Assembly (NCBI RefSeq): GCF_963678545.1
Contig: NZ_OY782870.1
Span: forward strand, 124,001 to 188,000
DNA length: 64,000 nt
Reading direction: 5' to 3'
Source: an uncultured Methanomethylovorans sp.
GTDB lineage: Archaea; Halobacteriota; Methanosarcinia; Methanosarcinales; Methanosarcinaceae
The notes below the pieces were generated by a model. It saw only the letters and a list, made by a program, of their open reading frames with translations, searched no databases and was not told the origin of the DNA. The translations under genes and the position numbers were made by a program. Positions 21,001 to 29,870 of this stretch are shown piece after piece; the first letter of the stretch is position 1, and every line of letters starts with the position of its first letter.

Positions 21001-21662
21001 TGGTACCCACAGTTCACAAGCGCTTCGATGATATGATCCTGCTCAAAAACATAAGTATCCCTTTTTTCCTCCCAGGATTCCCCATTGAGCTGCCTGAACT
21101 CATCCTTAAATTTATCATACAGGTCCTTGTTCACAAGGTCCTCTTCCATTTCGGCAATCCACAGTACATCCCCATAGAAACCCCTTTTCTCATTGAGCAC
21201 TCGCATGAGGATGTTAACGATCAGCTCATCGCTTCTGTTCAACGTGTTCGCCTTTGAATCGATGTTGAAGAGAATTACATCTTTAGTTCCAAAAGTAACA
21301 GCTTTCTCAATGGTATTCAGTAACTGCGGGTCATCTATTTTCTCCCTGAAGAAATCCAGTGCACTCTTACCTTTAACGACCTGGTTTTCCAGCAGGTAGG
21401 ACAACATCTTGATAAAATGCGATTTACCGGACCCGAAGAAACCTGAGACCCATACCCCGGTCTTATCGGTAGGCTCGGACATTGCATGAAGGTACCTGTC
21501 AAAAAAGGTGTCCAGATGTTTCAATGTCTCTTTGGTTACAACATATTCATCCAGTTCAGTATATATGCTGTCTTCATCATATTGATCTACTTTAATAACA
21601 CCATTGATCTCTCGTCTGATGTCTTTTTGGAATAGATCATGTATCTTAATTGCAGCAGTCAT
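18096..21662 (-). CDS. brxC: BREX P-loop ATPase BrxC
   Basis: About 1188 residues, the usual BrxC length. Walker A (GFFGSGKSHF) is near residue 80. A Walker-B-like segment (VIFLIDEIGQYIGEN) and a long charged, partly coiled-coil C-terminal half follow. BrxC is the large core ATPase of type 1 BREX and is needed for both methylation and phage exclusion. I prefer ATG 21662 over GTG 21671 because GTGATC, an anti-SD match, sits about 5 nt upstream and the product then begins MTAAIKIHDLFQKDI, typical of the family. It lies 28 bp after brxB, with pglX starting three bases after its stop. The gene is complete, with no frameshift. Confidence 0.92.
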   Translation of the reverse strand: MTAAIKIHDLFQKDIRREINGVIKVDQYDEDSIYTELDEYVVTKETLKHLDTFFDRYLHAMSEPTDKTGVWVSGFFGSGKSHFIKMLSYLLENQVVKGKSALDFFREKIDDPQLLNTIEKAVTFGTKDVILFNIDSKANTLNRSDELIVNILMRVLNEKRGFYGDVLWIAEMEEDLVNKDLYDKFKDEFRQLNGESWEEKRDTYVFEQDHIIEALVNCGYQSKESLERLFQSDGSTYHFSVEKFAEKVKKYCDSKGKDHQVIFLIDEIGQYIGENSDLMLNLQTIVEELGTKLTGKAWVVVTSQADIDAVTKEKVKGYDFSKIQGRFDTRLSLSSANVDEVIKKRILAKKQVYEETLSLYHEEKKTILKNLLTFSPGGAEMKLYKGNDDFVDVYPYVPYQFFILQKVFDKIRQTGFTGKHLAKGERSMLSAFKEATEQYAEDDMGILVPFYTFYSTIESFLDPIITRTIEQAKDNDCLEDGDCDVLKILFMIRHVKELQPSLDNLVVLSVSHVDGDKRDLKNRIAGSLQRLESQTLIHKSGDRYYFLTNEEQEINREIKNIDIEKHKILDEIFDYVFESNEICPAKHKDYKFNKAIDDKTKPVAGADLTIKFLTPLSDDVLRGSNQKSLYGDNLSNIDSTDTLLFITPADSEFVDQIRNYLKIDKYLKQNTSNTNIGEVKEILSNKRSDEENLRAAAKKSMERGISEARVFVDGKEVTSIEKKNPKERIKDGLDLLFENVYKKAGYVTRDFESDSEILKVLQADDLEKFGFGRSDTNKLALKEVLDHLNIKQQRNDSVVMQDIKDKFRRKPYGWKELTVSGLVATLFANDEIKLRYQKTYLVLKKPTAEEVVRYLTRKDYADKLVVEIREKPPDEVMRTVRSIMREVFDKTNIPEKENDLLEFTHSLLNEEFIKIEQISGKYEEEKRFPGKDEVKAYASFLKQVLNTTDPSAFLQKISDDKEELVKLRYDVEPVISFFGGQQVEIFRRLLKKIDNYTRDRQFMDDETKSKVRDVEAILGSKEPYSEIKSLPPLEASIESALSAALAKLKEDTFREIESITTELQKYMASYAELDQAFRDSVLKPFNQLKENITQAGDCVFVQAQSTTLKSFHGNAYEKIKTQLQTIREKEQDKGEESITPVRSTRVIRDVSVFKTKDIIRSEEELDNYLKELKASLLKMLETDDFKVL

Positions 21663-21690
21663 ATCGATCACATTTTATTGTTGAGGATAT

Positions 21691-22272
21691 CTAAGGATCA
21701 GTTCCATCATTGATCAGCCTGAAGGCACGATAATAGTTCGCATCCTTGAACTTACCGAACAAACTAAGGTCAAAGCCACTATACTTTCCGGGATAGAATG
21801 CGATAAGAGGAATATTACCTGATACAGGCTGCAGATTGTTTAAAATGGAATGTGAACGCACTATCGGCCAGGCCTTACCGATACCTGTCAGGAAGATCAT
21901 CTGGAAATTCCCATTCGTCTCCATTTTAGCTTGAATGGCATTTTTCAGTATCTCAGGCTTGAGCATGAGCTTCAATTTCTTGAGTAATTCATCAGAACCC
22001 TTTTTCTCTTCGAACTGATCGACCTGTTCTAATTTTATTTTACTCTCTATGAGCTCCAGGCAGATATCATACAAATCTATTATCAGGACATTAACGGATT
22101 TCTTCTCCAGAGACGAGTTGATCTTAAGGATAGTATCCCTTACCAGTAACTCTTTATCAGGAGAGTAATCGAATATCCAGAAAGGAACTTCATTACCAAG
22201 TCCCTTAGCTTTAAGAAAATCATCGCTCTGGATTTGTTCCTTCAATTGCTCTAATCTTTCTTCCAGCTTCAT
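21691..22272 (-). CDS. brxB: BREX protein BrxB (DUF1788)
   Basis: A 193-residue DUF1788 protein starting MKLEERLEQL, with PFWIFDYSPDKELLVRD and VNVLIIDLYDICLELI characteristic of BrxB. Its molecular role is unknown, but it is a core component of type 1 BREX. TTG 22290 and GTG 22281 are in frame upstream; ATG 22272 gives the family N-terminus and lies about 25-35 nt below a TATA-like box. It is the first gene of the operon. brxA (DUF1819), which normally precedes it, is absent from the next 1.5 kb. Confidence 0.9.
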   Translation of the reverse strand: MKLEERLEQLKEQIQSDDFLKAKGLGNEVPFWIFDYSPDKELLVRDTILKINSSLEKKSVNVLIIDLYDICLELIESKIKLEQVDQFEEKKGSDELLKKLKLMLKPEILKNAIQAKMETNGNFQMIFLTGIGKAWPIVRSHSILNNLQPVSGNIPLIAFYPGKYSGFDLSLFGKFKDANYYRAFRLINDGTDP

Positions 22273-22293
22273 GGACAGCACATTATGCAACCT

Positions 22294-22309
22294 AAATTTA
22301 TTTAAACTT
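22294..22309 (-). promoter_or_regulatory. TATA-like box of the BREX operon
   Basis: On the minus strand AAGTTTAAATAAATTT lies about 25-35 nt before the brxB ATG. This fits an archaeal BRE/TATA element with a very short leader. It would be the only obvious promoter for the nine BREX-region genes. Confidence 0.4.
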
Positions 22310-23824
22310 GGTTATATCATTTTAATTGTGGGGTTGTTTACATTAGCTTGTACATTAATTTATCTTAGATGCCTTCGAATTGCTAAACACTCCTCAGTTT
22401 CCCTATCATCATTGCTCTAATGCTGGGTCAGGGAGTAAATATTTGTTTGTTTCTCTAAATTGATCCTTCAAGAACCTTTATTGATACGTCATTTATGAAT
22501 TTAACAATCGATTTCATGTTGAATAGATAGTTGTTTACTAAAATACGATATAGCTCCTTACCTTGATTTGACAAATAAAGAGCAATTATTGTTTAGTTTA
22601 TCGAGAAAGCACTTTATCAATATCTAATAAGTAGCATCTAATGTTGCTGAAGGTATAGTAACTGCTAAAACTAGCTAAATATAGACCTTATTTGAACCTT
22701 TTCCATCTGCTTTTTATTAAATTTATTACATCGTGATGGTCCCAACGTGACTCACACACCTATACATCCCTTGCCAGGTCGGCTTGCCAGAGGCAAGCCT
22801 TTGCATAGGCCACAGAGCATTCCAAAAAACCCTTCCGATATTTTTTCTTTGTAGGGTAAGTAAAAAAATCTGCATGCTTTAGCACTAAAATTAATCTATC
22901 CTTCTAAGTGGGAGTTGTTTGTTAAAACTCATAGGGATATTACATCAAAGTAATATGGTTTTGGAAATTGGGATTATAGTTAAACACTCATGGTTTGTAA
23001 CTTATGGGTGCGAAAATCGCACTCAATAAAGAGTGATATACAGTACCATAAGTTTCAAACAAACGGTTAACAACTATAATAACAAACATGGCAAAAACTA
23101 AATTAACTTCACAGAGTCCATAAATATAATTGGTCTTTGTTCTTCAAAATGCAAGATACCCCAACTTTCCCCAAACGAATATCAACTGACCATTTATGAT
23201 CTGCTGTCCTCTGACAGGAGTAATACAAATGATACGTATTATTGAATCTCTGTTTGTAGAATTTGATCATAAATGACTGCTCAGCATGGGAATAATATCA
23301 GCTTTGTTGATAAAATACATAAAAGACATGAAGAAGTACCTTAAAAAGCAAGATCGAAAAATGGACCTGTAACATTGACTGTACACCTCTACCTTTAACG
23401 ACCGTCTGGACAGCGATAGAGAAGCATAGAGACAAGAAACCATGAAGTTGATAGGATTTGATGGGTTTAAGGCAGAAGTCTTCACCATACACATTCTAGA
23501 AAGTATTTTTGAATTTGCTAGGACTGCATATTGAATTGTCCTGATCGGAGAAGAGAGATTATAGTCACAAAGAAATAGTACTGGTAAATATTTGAACTTC
23601 TGTTTCCATAATATAGTAAGCAATTGCTCCGAATCATCTGTTTGTAGAAGTCTATCGACTTGTTTTATCTTTCTGAATAGAACAACAAGACTGCAGACAT
23701 GGCGATGGAGAAAAATACCTAAAATTGCCCGGGTTGAAGCTTTGTACTGATGATCCTAAAAAATTGAGATTACTGCACAAGCAACATCAAAAGAACAAAT
23801 CCTAACACATACATGGATTTAACT
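22310..23824. other. Gene-poor intergenic region left of the BREX operon promoter
   Basis: About 1.5 kb of AT-rich DNA without a convincing intact gene. It holds a perfect 8-bp hairpin (GGCTTGCC-AGA-GGCAAGCC, 22781-22799) and a 108-bp palindromic element (22973-23080). Between about 23280 and 23820 there are coding-like plus-strand fragments interrupted by stops and frame changes (for example MKKYLKKQDRKMDL, then CTPLPLTTVWTAIEKHRDKK in another frame). The last may be a decayed transposase, but I cannot assign a family. The 118-residue minus-strand ORF at 23267-23623 looks like a shadow of this. No DUF1819 (brxA) protein can be read here. Confidence 0.5.
22973..23080. repeat. 108-bp imperfect palindrome / structured element
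   Basis: Outer arms ATTATAGTT (22973-22981) and AACTATAAT (23072-23080) pair perfectly. Inner arms at 22992-23007 and 23046-23060 pair at 14 of 15 positions. The apex contains two small hairpins, GTGCGA-AAA-TCGCAC (23008-23022) and CACTC...GAGTG (23020-23035), which overlap and are mutually exclusive. This could be a miniature transposable element or a structured RNA. No coding capacity is evident. Confidence 0.6.
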
Positions 23825-24886
23825 TCAGAACATCTTTTCCACGGCAGTTATGATAATTTCAATGGCAATGAGAACTATAATGATCCACTCAAGGAAATTG
23901 GAGTGCTGCGTACGGACCTCATCTGATAGCATTGAATAGTTATCCTGAATGACACCTATCTTATGGCTGACACTTTCGCTCCACTGACCGCTGCGCAGTA
24001 CTTTAAGCATCATTGCATAGACACGGGCATAATAGATATCCTCTGTAACTTTAATGAGATTATTGATCTTTTCTATTACATCACAGATATCTGCATTTGT
24101 TTCCATGAGATTCGACATGATCATACGATACTGCTTCCTTCTGCGAAATGGAGGGAGTTTATCAGCAAATATTATATCGTCGTACATCTTTGTCATCTGA
24201 CGGCTGAGCTCCTGATCATAGTGCCGCAGTTCCAGTACCTGTACGTTTGCAAATTCTATGAGGTCGTAAAGGTCGGTTGGAGTTTCTGGATCACACAGAA
24301 AAGCTGAGTCCCATGAAAGAATAGCCATATCGTTTTTAGTGTAACTTTGAGTGCTTTTCATTATCTCTTCCCGTATCTGGAGAGAGAAATCCTTTTTTTC
24401 ACCAGCCAAAAGTGGAACAGGATCAATGGAACTATCCAGATGGTCCATTATGTATATGGTGTAGTCTTCGAAAAAATCGGGATCAAATGAAAAATTCCTT
24501 ACATGCGGTTTGAGCATAGAGGTCAATTTGTCCAAATATTCTAGGAAATGATTTTCCAATCCTTTTTGTTCGGTAAAAAGGAAAGCAATCTCCTCAAGGG
24601 TACAATAATCTCCTTCCCTATCCTCATATACAAAACACAGACTGATAACACCTACGTCAAATATACGGGCAAATATTTTGAACTCAAATTCCCTGTCCTC
24701 GTTTTCCACTTTGCACTGGCCCATTCTGATCAAGAGGGGCTGCACATCCATGATGATTGACCTTGGCTTTACGCGCACAAAATTTGTTCTGGCAGTAAGA
24801 AAATTAGAGGCAAGTTCCCTTTGCAGCTGATCAAGATCGATTTCCCATCCAATATCATATATCCTGTAAAATCGAAGTGCTATCAA
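23825..24886 (-). CDS. Membrane-anchored protein resembling DUF155/RMD1
   Basis: A 353-residue protein. The last 25 residues (LEWIIIVLIAIEIIITAVEKMF) form one C-terminal membrane segment; the rest is soluble. The C-terminal layout (ILSWDSAFLCD, a helical region, then the LEWIIIVLIAIE anchor) resembles the DUF155 (RMD1/RMND1) family, but I am not certain. The start is TTG at 24886, supported by AGGAGAT about 9 nt upstream, an unusual initiation codon. It lies 50 bp after polyphosphate kinase 1 on the same strand, so it is probably co-transcribed and may act at the membrane in polyphosphate or phosphate metabolism. That functional link is positional only. Confidence 0.6.
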   Translation of the reverse strand: MIALRFYRIYDIGWEIDLDQLQRELASNFLTARTNFVRVKPRSIIMDVQPLLIRMGQCKVENEDREFEFKIFARIFDVGVISLCFVYEDREGDYCTLEEIAFLFTEQKGLENHFLEYLDKLTSMLKPHVRNFSFDPDFFEDYTIYIMDHLDSSIDPVPLLAGEKKDFSLQIREEIMKSTQSYTKNDMAILSWDSAFLCDPETPTDLYDLIEFANVQVLELRHYDQELSRQMTKMYDDIIFADKLPPFRRRKQYRMIMSNLMETNADICDVIEKINNLIKVTEDIYYARVYAMMLKVLRSGQWSESVSHKIGVIQDNYSMLSDEVRTQHSNFLEWIIIVLIAIEIIITAVEKMF

Positions 24887-24936
24887 GGATTTTATCTCCT
24901 GTCGAAGACATAAAACTACTTAATAGTTCTACATTT

Positions 24937-27021
24937 TCATTTGTTACTTTCATCCTTTACAGATGCTTTATTGGAAAAAAACCTGTACAGATCATCCTGA
25001 GCACGCCTTATTTTGCTTGAACGGCTGCTCTTTACATATTTGTTGTCCAGCTCCTTATTAAGAATGCGCGCTTTGGAATTATCAGCAAATTGGATTTCCA
25101 TGAACTGCTTAAGTTCTTCTTGTATTGATCTATCATAAATAGGAACTGCCACTTCTACTCGCCTGTCAAGGTTACGTACCATCCAGTCTGCAGAAGAAAT
25201 GAAATATTTCTCATCTCCCCCGTTATAGAAAATGAATACCCTTGAGTGTTCAAGATACTTGTCCACTATACTCGTGATTTCTATGTTCTCGCTAAGCCCC
25301 TTCACTCCGGGAACTAGAGAACATATACCCCTGATTACCATTCTGATCTTTACACCTGCCTGGCTGGCCTGATAGAGTTTTTCTATCATTTTGCGGTCAA
25401 CAAGGTTGTTCATCTTAAGATGTATATACGCCTGTTTTCCGGTCCTAGCATTACGGATCTCCGTATTGATCAGTCGATATATGTTGTTGCGCATGTAATG
25501 AGGAGCGACTATAAGATGGTCATAGCTGATATGCTTGTAAGCATGTTCGAAGAAATCGAAAAGATGTTTAACTTCCTTAGCGATGGTAGGATTGAACGTT
25601 AGCAATGAATGATCACTATAGATATGTGCAGTAGATTCATTGAAATTTCCAGTACCTATACATGCATAAGTAACTGGAATATCATTCTCCATTCTCGTTA
25701 TCTCGCAAAGCTTTGCATGTACTTTAAGTCCTGGAACACCATCTATAATTGTAGCTCCGGCCTCTTCCAGCTTCTGTGTCCAGTAGATGTTAGCCATTTC
25801 ATCAAAACGGGCCTGAAGTTCGATCACCACAGTCACAGATTTGCCATTCTTGACAGCATTGATAAGGGCATTTGCCACATTGGAATTCTTAGCTACCCGG
25901 TAGAATGTCATCTTAATGTCTGTTACATTGGGATCAATGGCCGCTTCTCTTAACAGGTCTATCATATGGTCAAATGAATGATATGGATAACAGAGCATAA
26001 CATCCTTTTTGCGTATTACATCCAAGATGCTGCGATTCACTGGCAGATCTGGATGCCTTAGAGGATTATTTTTTACATATAACAGGGAACTGTTGCCTAT
26101 ATCAGGAAAGTTCATGAAATCACGTGCATTGTGGTATCTTCCGCCAGGAACTATGTTTTCAAAGTTCTTTAACTTCAGACCATCGATGATAACGTGCAGT
26201 AGGTCTTCCGGCATTTCTCTATCATATACAAATCTGACTGGATCTCCCTTTTCTCTTTGTTTTAGACCCTCCGAAATCTTCGTGGAGAAGCTTTTCATCA
26301 CGTCATCATCGATGTCAAGTTCGGCATCCCTGGTAAGCTTAATAGTGTATGCATTTATGGAGTCATAATCAAATATAGAGAAAATGTTTGTTAGCCCCAA
26401 GCGTATAACATCATCCAGCATAATTATGTATTGGGTGCCTGCTTTTGATGGCAAAGGAAGGTAACGCGGTAGTAAATCTGCAGGTACTTCTATCAGAGCA
26501 TAGTTGAAATCCTGAGGATCGTGATACTTGTACATTGCTACTGCCAGATATATCACCTGGTTCTTCAGATAAGGGAATTTTCTCAGTTCCCTGAACATGA
26601 TAGGCACGAGCCTTGGACGCACCTTGGAAGTAAAGTATTCCCGAACAAAGTCCTGTTGTTCCGGATTAAGCTCTGTCTCATTGATTATGAAGATATTTTC
26701 CTTTTCAAGCTCTTTTTCAAGTCCTGCAAATATCTCATCAAACCTGTCTCTAAGCTGCAAGACTTTTTTATGGATCAATTTCATTGTTTTCTTGGGAGAA
26801 TCACCAATTATTTCTTTCGATTTCACACCAGCATCTATCATCCTGTGAACAGTACCCACTCTCACACTGAAGAATTCGTCCAGGTTGGATGAGAATATGC
26901 CCAAGAACTTCAGACGCTCCAACAATGGCAACGAAGGATCTGCCGCCTCCTGCAATACTCTTTCATTAAACGAAAGCCAGCTTATTTCACGATTAATAAA
27001 TTTTATTATTTTTTCTTTCAT
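24937..27021 (-). CDS. ppk1: Polyphosphate kinase 1
   Basis: About 694 residues, full length for Ppk1, which reversibly transfers the ATP gamma-phosphate onto polyphosphate. The N-terminus (FINREISWLSFNERVLQEA) is diagnostic. The phospholipase-D-like catalytic histidines are in KVHAKLCEI near residue 437 and LEHSRVFIF near 594. ISSADWMVRNLDRRVEV is conserved near the end. I chose ATG 27021 because GTGATC lies just upstream; a TTG at 27069 would add 16 residues without family support. The gene lies between the CHAD protein upstream and the DUF155-like gene downstream, so synthesis and a polyphosphate-binding partner are clustered. Confidence 0.93.
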   Translation of the reverse strand: MKEKIIKFINREISWLSFNERVLQEAADPSLPLLERLKFLGIFSSNLDEFFSVRVGTVHRMIDAGVKSKEIIGDSPKKTMKLIHKKVLQLRDRFDEIFAGLEKELEKENIFIINETELNPEQQDFVREYFTSKVRPRLVPIMFRELRKFPYLKNQVIYLAVAMYKYHDPQDFNYALIEVPADLLPRYLPLPSKAGTQYIIMLDDVIRLGLTNIFSIFDYDSINAYTIKLTRDAELDIDDDVMKSFSTKISEGLKQREKGDPVRFVYDREMPEDLLHVIIDGLKLKNFENIVPGGRYHNARDFMNFPDIGNSSLLYVKNNPLRHPDLPVNRSILDVIRKKDVMLCYPYHSFDHMIDLLREAAIDPNVTDIKMTFYRVAKNSNVANALINAVKNGKSVTVVIELQARFDEMANIYWTQKLEEAGATIIDGVPGLKVHAKLCEITRMENDIPVTYACIGTGNFNESTAHIYSDHSLLTFNPTIAKEVKHLFDFFEHAYKHISYDHLIVAPHYMRNNIYRLINTEIRNARTGKQAYIHLKMNNLVDRKMIEKLYQASQAGVKIRMVIRGICSLVPGVKGLSENIEITSIVDKYLEHSRVFIFYNGGDEKYFISSADWMVRNLDRRVEVAVPIYDRSIQEELKQFMEIQFADNSKARILNKELDNKYVKSSRSSKIRRAQDDLYRFFSNKASVKDESNK

Positions 27022-27160
27022 CTGGATCACAATATCCAATTGTGTTTGGTTTGAACCTTTCAATTGCAACTTTGTCCAAAACCAGGCTACAACCTTCTAA
27101 TAGTGATTTTGAAAAGATGCTGTATCAAATATTGATCCAACGTATAATAGCTTTTTAGAA

Positions 27161-27174
27161 ATATTATATATAGT
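27161..27174 (-). promoter_or_regulatory. TATA-like box upstream of ppk1
   Basis: A TATATATAAT-rich minus-strand stretch lies in the 202-bp gap between the CHAD gene and ppk1. It suggests ppk1 can be transcribed separately with a leader of roughly 110 nt. This is pattern recognition only. Confidence 0.3.
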
Positions 27175-27223
27175 CACATTTACTCATACATGGGCTATAT
27201 ACTCGCCAAACCAAGAGTAGTTT

Positions 27224-29056
27224 TCAATTCATATATATTGAAGAAACTACATCTGACAAGCGAATTCCGAAATTTGGGTCCATTATCTTAGACCATAATT
27301 TTGGAAAAGTCTCAAGCAACATGCCAATCTCATCTCTGCGATAAGCAAGGTAATTCTCTATCCCTATATCTATCACCATGGCAGTCTCTTTTTCTGACTT
27401 CTCATTTTCCACAATGCCCCATTTTCCGTACTTGAGATAGTTCTCTAGTAATTCCGTAGCTACTACTGCATCGTGGATATCTCCAAGGTTATCTTGCAAT
27501 GCCTTAAGGTCTTTGATTAGGCTTATGGTATCTTCTCCCATAACCTCCTCGAAGAACTCCAGCGTGTACCTTAGGATTTTTAGATCTATGCGTAAAGAGT
27601 GCAACATTTCATAAGAGATTTCACCTGAGTCGAGTAAATCATCATATGTCCTCACCGTAGCAAGTTGATTATACAACAAAAGAGGCAATACATCTCTTAC
27701 TTTGTTAGGAATGGGCCTACTATCTTTTCCCACATGGAAACCTTCCCATCCTCTCTTCTTTTCGAGAATTTTTGTAAACTTGAGCTTGAACTTATTGTAT
27801 CTGTCACTATCAAGATGAAGAAGCATTATCCCCCTTGATTTATCTCTTTCTACCATAAGCGTTTCAATAAGTCCATCTAGTTCTGACTTTCTTTGTTCTG
27901 GAAGAGAGCCAATATAATGCTGTATCTTTTCCATGAATACATCCAGGTCTCTTACTGTGCCAAGGGATCTACGTGTGGTTTTTAAGTTCCTTAGATGTGG
28001 TTTCATTAATTCCATATCTAAATGACCATTGAATACCTGGAATACAGAACGCATGCGCATGGCTGCTACTCTCATATCATGCAATTCTTCTATATCCTTA
28101 CCTATCATTGTACCCCTTTCGTGTTTAAGCATCCGTCCAAAATGGAACCTAAGAATCTTGCGAGCAGCTTCCTGCATGTAGTCATCCTGTCTTATATCAG
28201 TTTTTTTCATTGCCGAAACACTTTCTATTTCTTTACTTTTTACTTCCATATCAGTATCTATAACCGGTGGAATTGATTGTGTTTCTTCTGCTGCAGGGTT
28301 ATGCTCATAATCAGAATCTTTAATAGTGAAAGCATCGGAAATTCTATCATTGGCAGTAGTTTTGGTTGTTGGGCCAACATCATCTGATTCTGGGTATGTT
28401 TCGTTCAGTACTTCTATCTTCATTTCTACCAACGATCCAACAAGATCAGCATTAATCTCTTCAGTTTGGTCCAAGAAAAGGTCTGCATTAGTTTGAGAGA
28501 TGTCTTGATTGGATAAAGAGGCGTTCCACATATGGAATTCGCTCGGAGGATATAATATCTGAGAAAACATCATGCTACCCACAGCTGCAGTTAATTGGCC
28601 TTCCCCAAAGAATATATTGTTATCACTCTCACTGTTTTCTATCCGTGCCTTACAATTCATAGGAACATAAATGCTCTTCAATTGCTGCAACAAAACATTG
28701 CAAGCTAGCAGAAAGATACCTGCAGCATAAGCAAGTATTACATATGCTACTTTCGGATAAAACCAAGTATCGGGATAAAAAAGAATAAAACCAAGAATTC
28801 CTGAAGCAGATAGTATGAAGCCAAGCAACATAATAAATTTGGATTCCAGTTCCAAGGAAAACAGCATGTTCAGGCCTGCCAGAGCACCTAGGATTCCTAT
28901 ACCCGTAAATCCTAAGGATATGATGATTTGATTCGGTTCAGAAAATCGGTTGATGTTTTCAAATATTGCATATATAATTGCAACTGCTACACAGATCAAA
29001 CTGAAAATGATATCAAAAGCCGAAAACCATTTTAAGCCCTTCCCCTCTTTGTCCAT
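27224..29056 (-). CDS. Membrane protein with C-terminal CHAD domain
   Basis: A 610-residue protein. Residues about 10-135 hold four hydrophobic segments. An acidic, low-complexity linker follows to about residue 300. The CHAD domain comes next (HFGRMLKHERG, ELHDMRVAAMRMRSVFQVF, TRRSLGTVRDLDVF, LRIDLKILRYTLEFFEEV, LQDNLGDIHDAV). CHAD domains are alpha-helical bundles with conserved basic residues that bind polyphosphate. The protein is encoded 200 bp before ppk1 on the same strand, so it may tether polyphosphate granules or the kinase to the membrane. The membrane fusion is less common than soluble CHAD or CYTH-CHAD proteins. The assignment is firm; the tethering role is inference. Confidence 0.88.
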   Translation of the reverse strand: MDKEGKGLKWFSAFDIIFSLICVAVAIIYAIFENINRFSEPNQIIISLGFTGIGILGALAGLNMLFSLELESKFIMLLGFILSASGILGFILFYPDTWFYPKVAYVILAYAAGIFLLACNVLLQQLKSIYVPMNCKARIENSESDNNIFFGEGQLTAAVGSMMFSQILYPPSEFHMWNASLSNQDISQTNADLFLDQTEEINADLVGSLVEMKIEVLNETYPESDDVGPTTKTTANDRISDAFTIKDSDYEHNPAAEETQSIPPVIDTDMEVKSKEIESVSAMKKTDIRQDDYMQEAARKILRFHFGRMLKHERGTMIGKDIEELHDMRVAAMRMRSVFQVFNGHLDMELMKPHLRNLKTTRRSLGTVRDLDVFMEKIQHYIGSLPEQRKSELDGLIETLMVERDKSRGIMLLHLDSDRYNKFKLKFTKILEKKRGWEGFHVGKDSRPIPNKVRDVLPLLLYNQLATVRTYDDLLDSGEISYEMLHSLRIDLKILRYTLEFFEEVMGEDTISLIKDLKALQDNLGDIHDAVVATELLENYLKYGKWGIVENEKSEKETAMVIDIGIENYLAYRRDEIGMLLETFPKLWSKIMDPNFGIRLSDVVSSIYMN

Positions 29057-29298
29057 AAGTAATTCTCTGCTTTCAAATAAATAAATCTTTTCGCATGAAT
29101 AAAATAGGGGGATCTTTATAGGAAGTACATGGCGAAGGTTTCTGCCTTTACCTCACAAACTATCTACTTCATGTTTCCTTTAACTCTATGCTTCTTTGTC
29201 CTGTTCCTGAAGGCCTTAATAGGTGCACAGTCTACGTTGAAAATAGATAATTTACATAGAACCTTAATTTCAATAACTTATTCTGCAGAGCTGGAATC

Positions 29299-29586
29299 TC
29301 AAACCCTGAAAAATGCCTTTAGCCTCGAAAATAAAGATACTTTCTTCTCCATGTTTACTTTATAGCCATTTGTCATAAAAGCCGAAGATTGACCTTCTGA
29401 GATTCTTTTTATCAATTCAATTGGATTCCCAAGAATTATGACATTATCCGAATAATCTCTATCTTGCAATGCGAGAATATTTGAGGTTGGCGTTTCTAAA
29501 GAGTCAGAACCAGTTGTTTTATCATTACTTAGTAAACGACTATGACGAACATTTTGTTTCTGTTCTTGAACTGTGACGGTATTCAT
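29299..29586 (-). CDS. Small hypothetical protein, 95 aa
   Basis: A 95-residue ORF with a polar N-terminal two-thirds and a basic end (SLFSRLKAFFRV). A TATA-like stretch (ATGTATATAC) lies upstream on the same strand near 29630, but the Shine-Dalgarno is weak. I do not recognise a family. Its stop is 242 bp upstream of the CHAD start, so it may be a separate small transcription unit. It could be a chance ORF. The 29587-29870 gap to the next gene holds divergent TATA-rich promoters only. Confidence 0.45.
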   Translation of the reverse strand: MNTVTVQEQKQNVRHSRLLSNDKTTGSDSLETPTSNILALQDRDYSDNVIILGNPIELIKRISEGQSSAFMTNGYKVNMEKKVSLFSRLKAFFRV

Positions 29587-29870
29587 TATATTCTACCATA
29601 AAAAGCCATGCGGGTATTATACATAAATTTGATGTATATACATTTTATAGATATATGTAGTTTAAATAATCTTCAGATGAAAGATTATTTTCACATAAAA
29701 ATGTGTAATTTTCTTGACTGAAAAATGGCAAAATCGTTTTTAGATTATGAAATATAAACTCACCAAATGAATAATTATATCTTTAAAACTGAATATATAT
29801 AGATAATTTTTATATCAATATATTTGCTTCTAATACCATAATCAATTTATGAAAAATAGAGGAAGCAAAT

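Noticed and set aside
22310..23824. brxA (DUF1819) in the gap upstream of brxB
   Set aside because: All frames are broken by stops over this stretch and no DUF1819-like sequence can be read.
29129..29365. 78-residue plus-strand hydrophobic ORF
   Set aside because: It overlaps the better minus-strand small ORF and has no ribosome site or family; probably chance.
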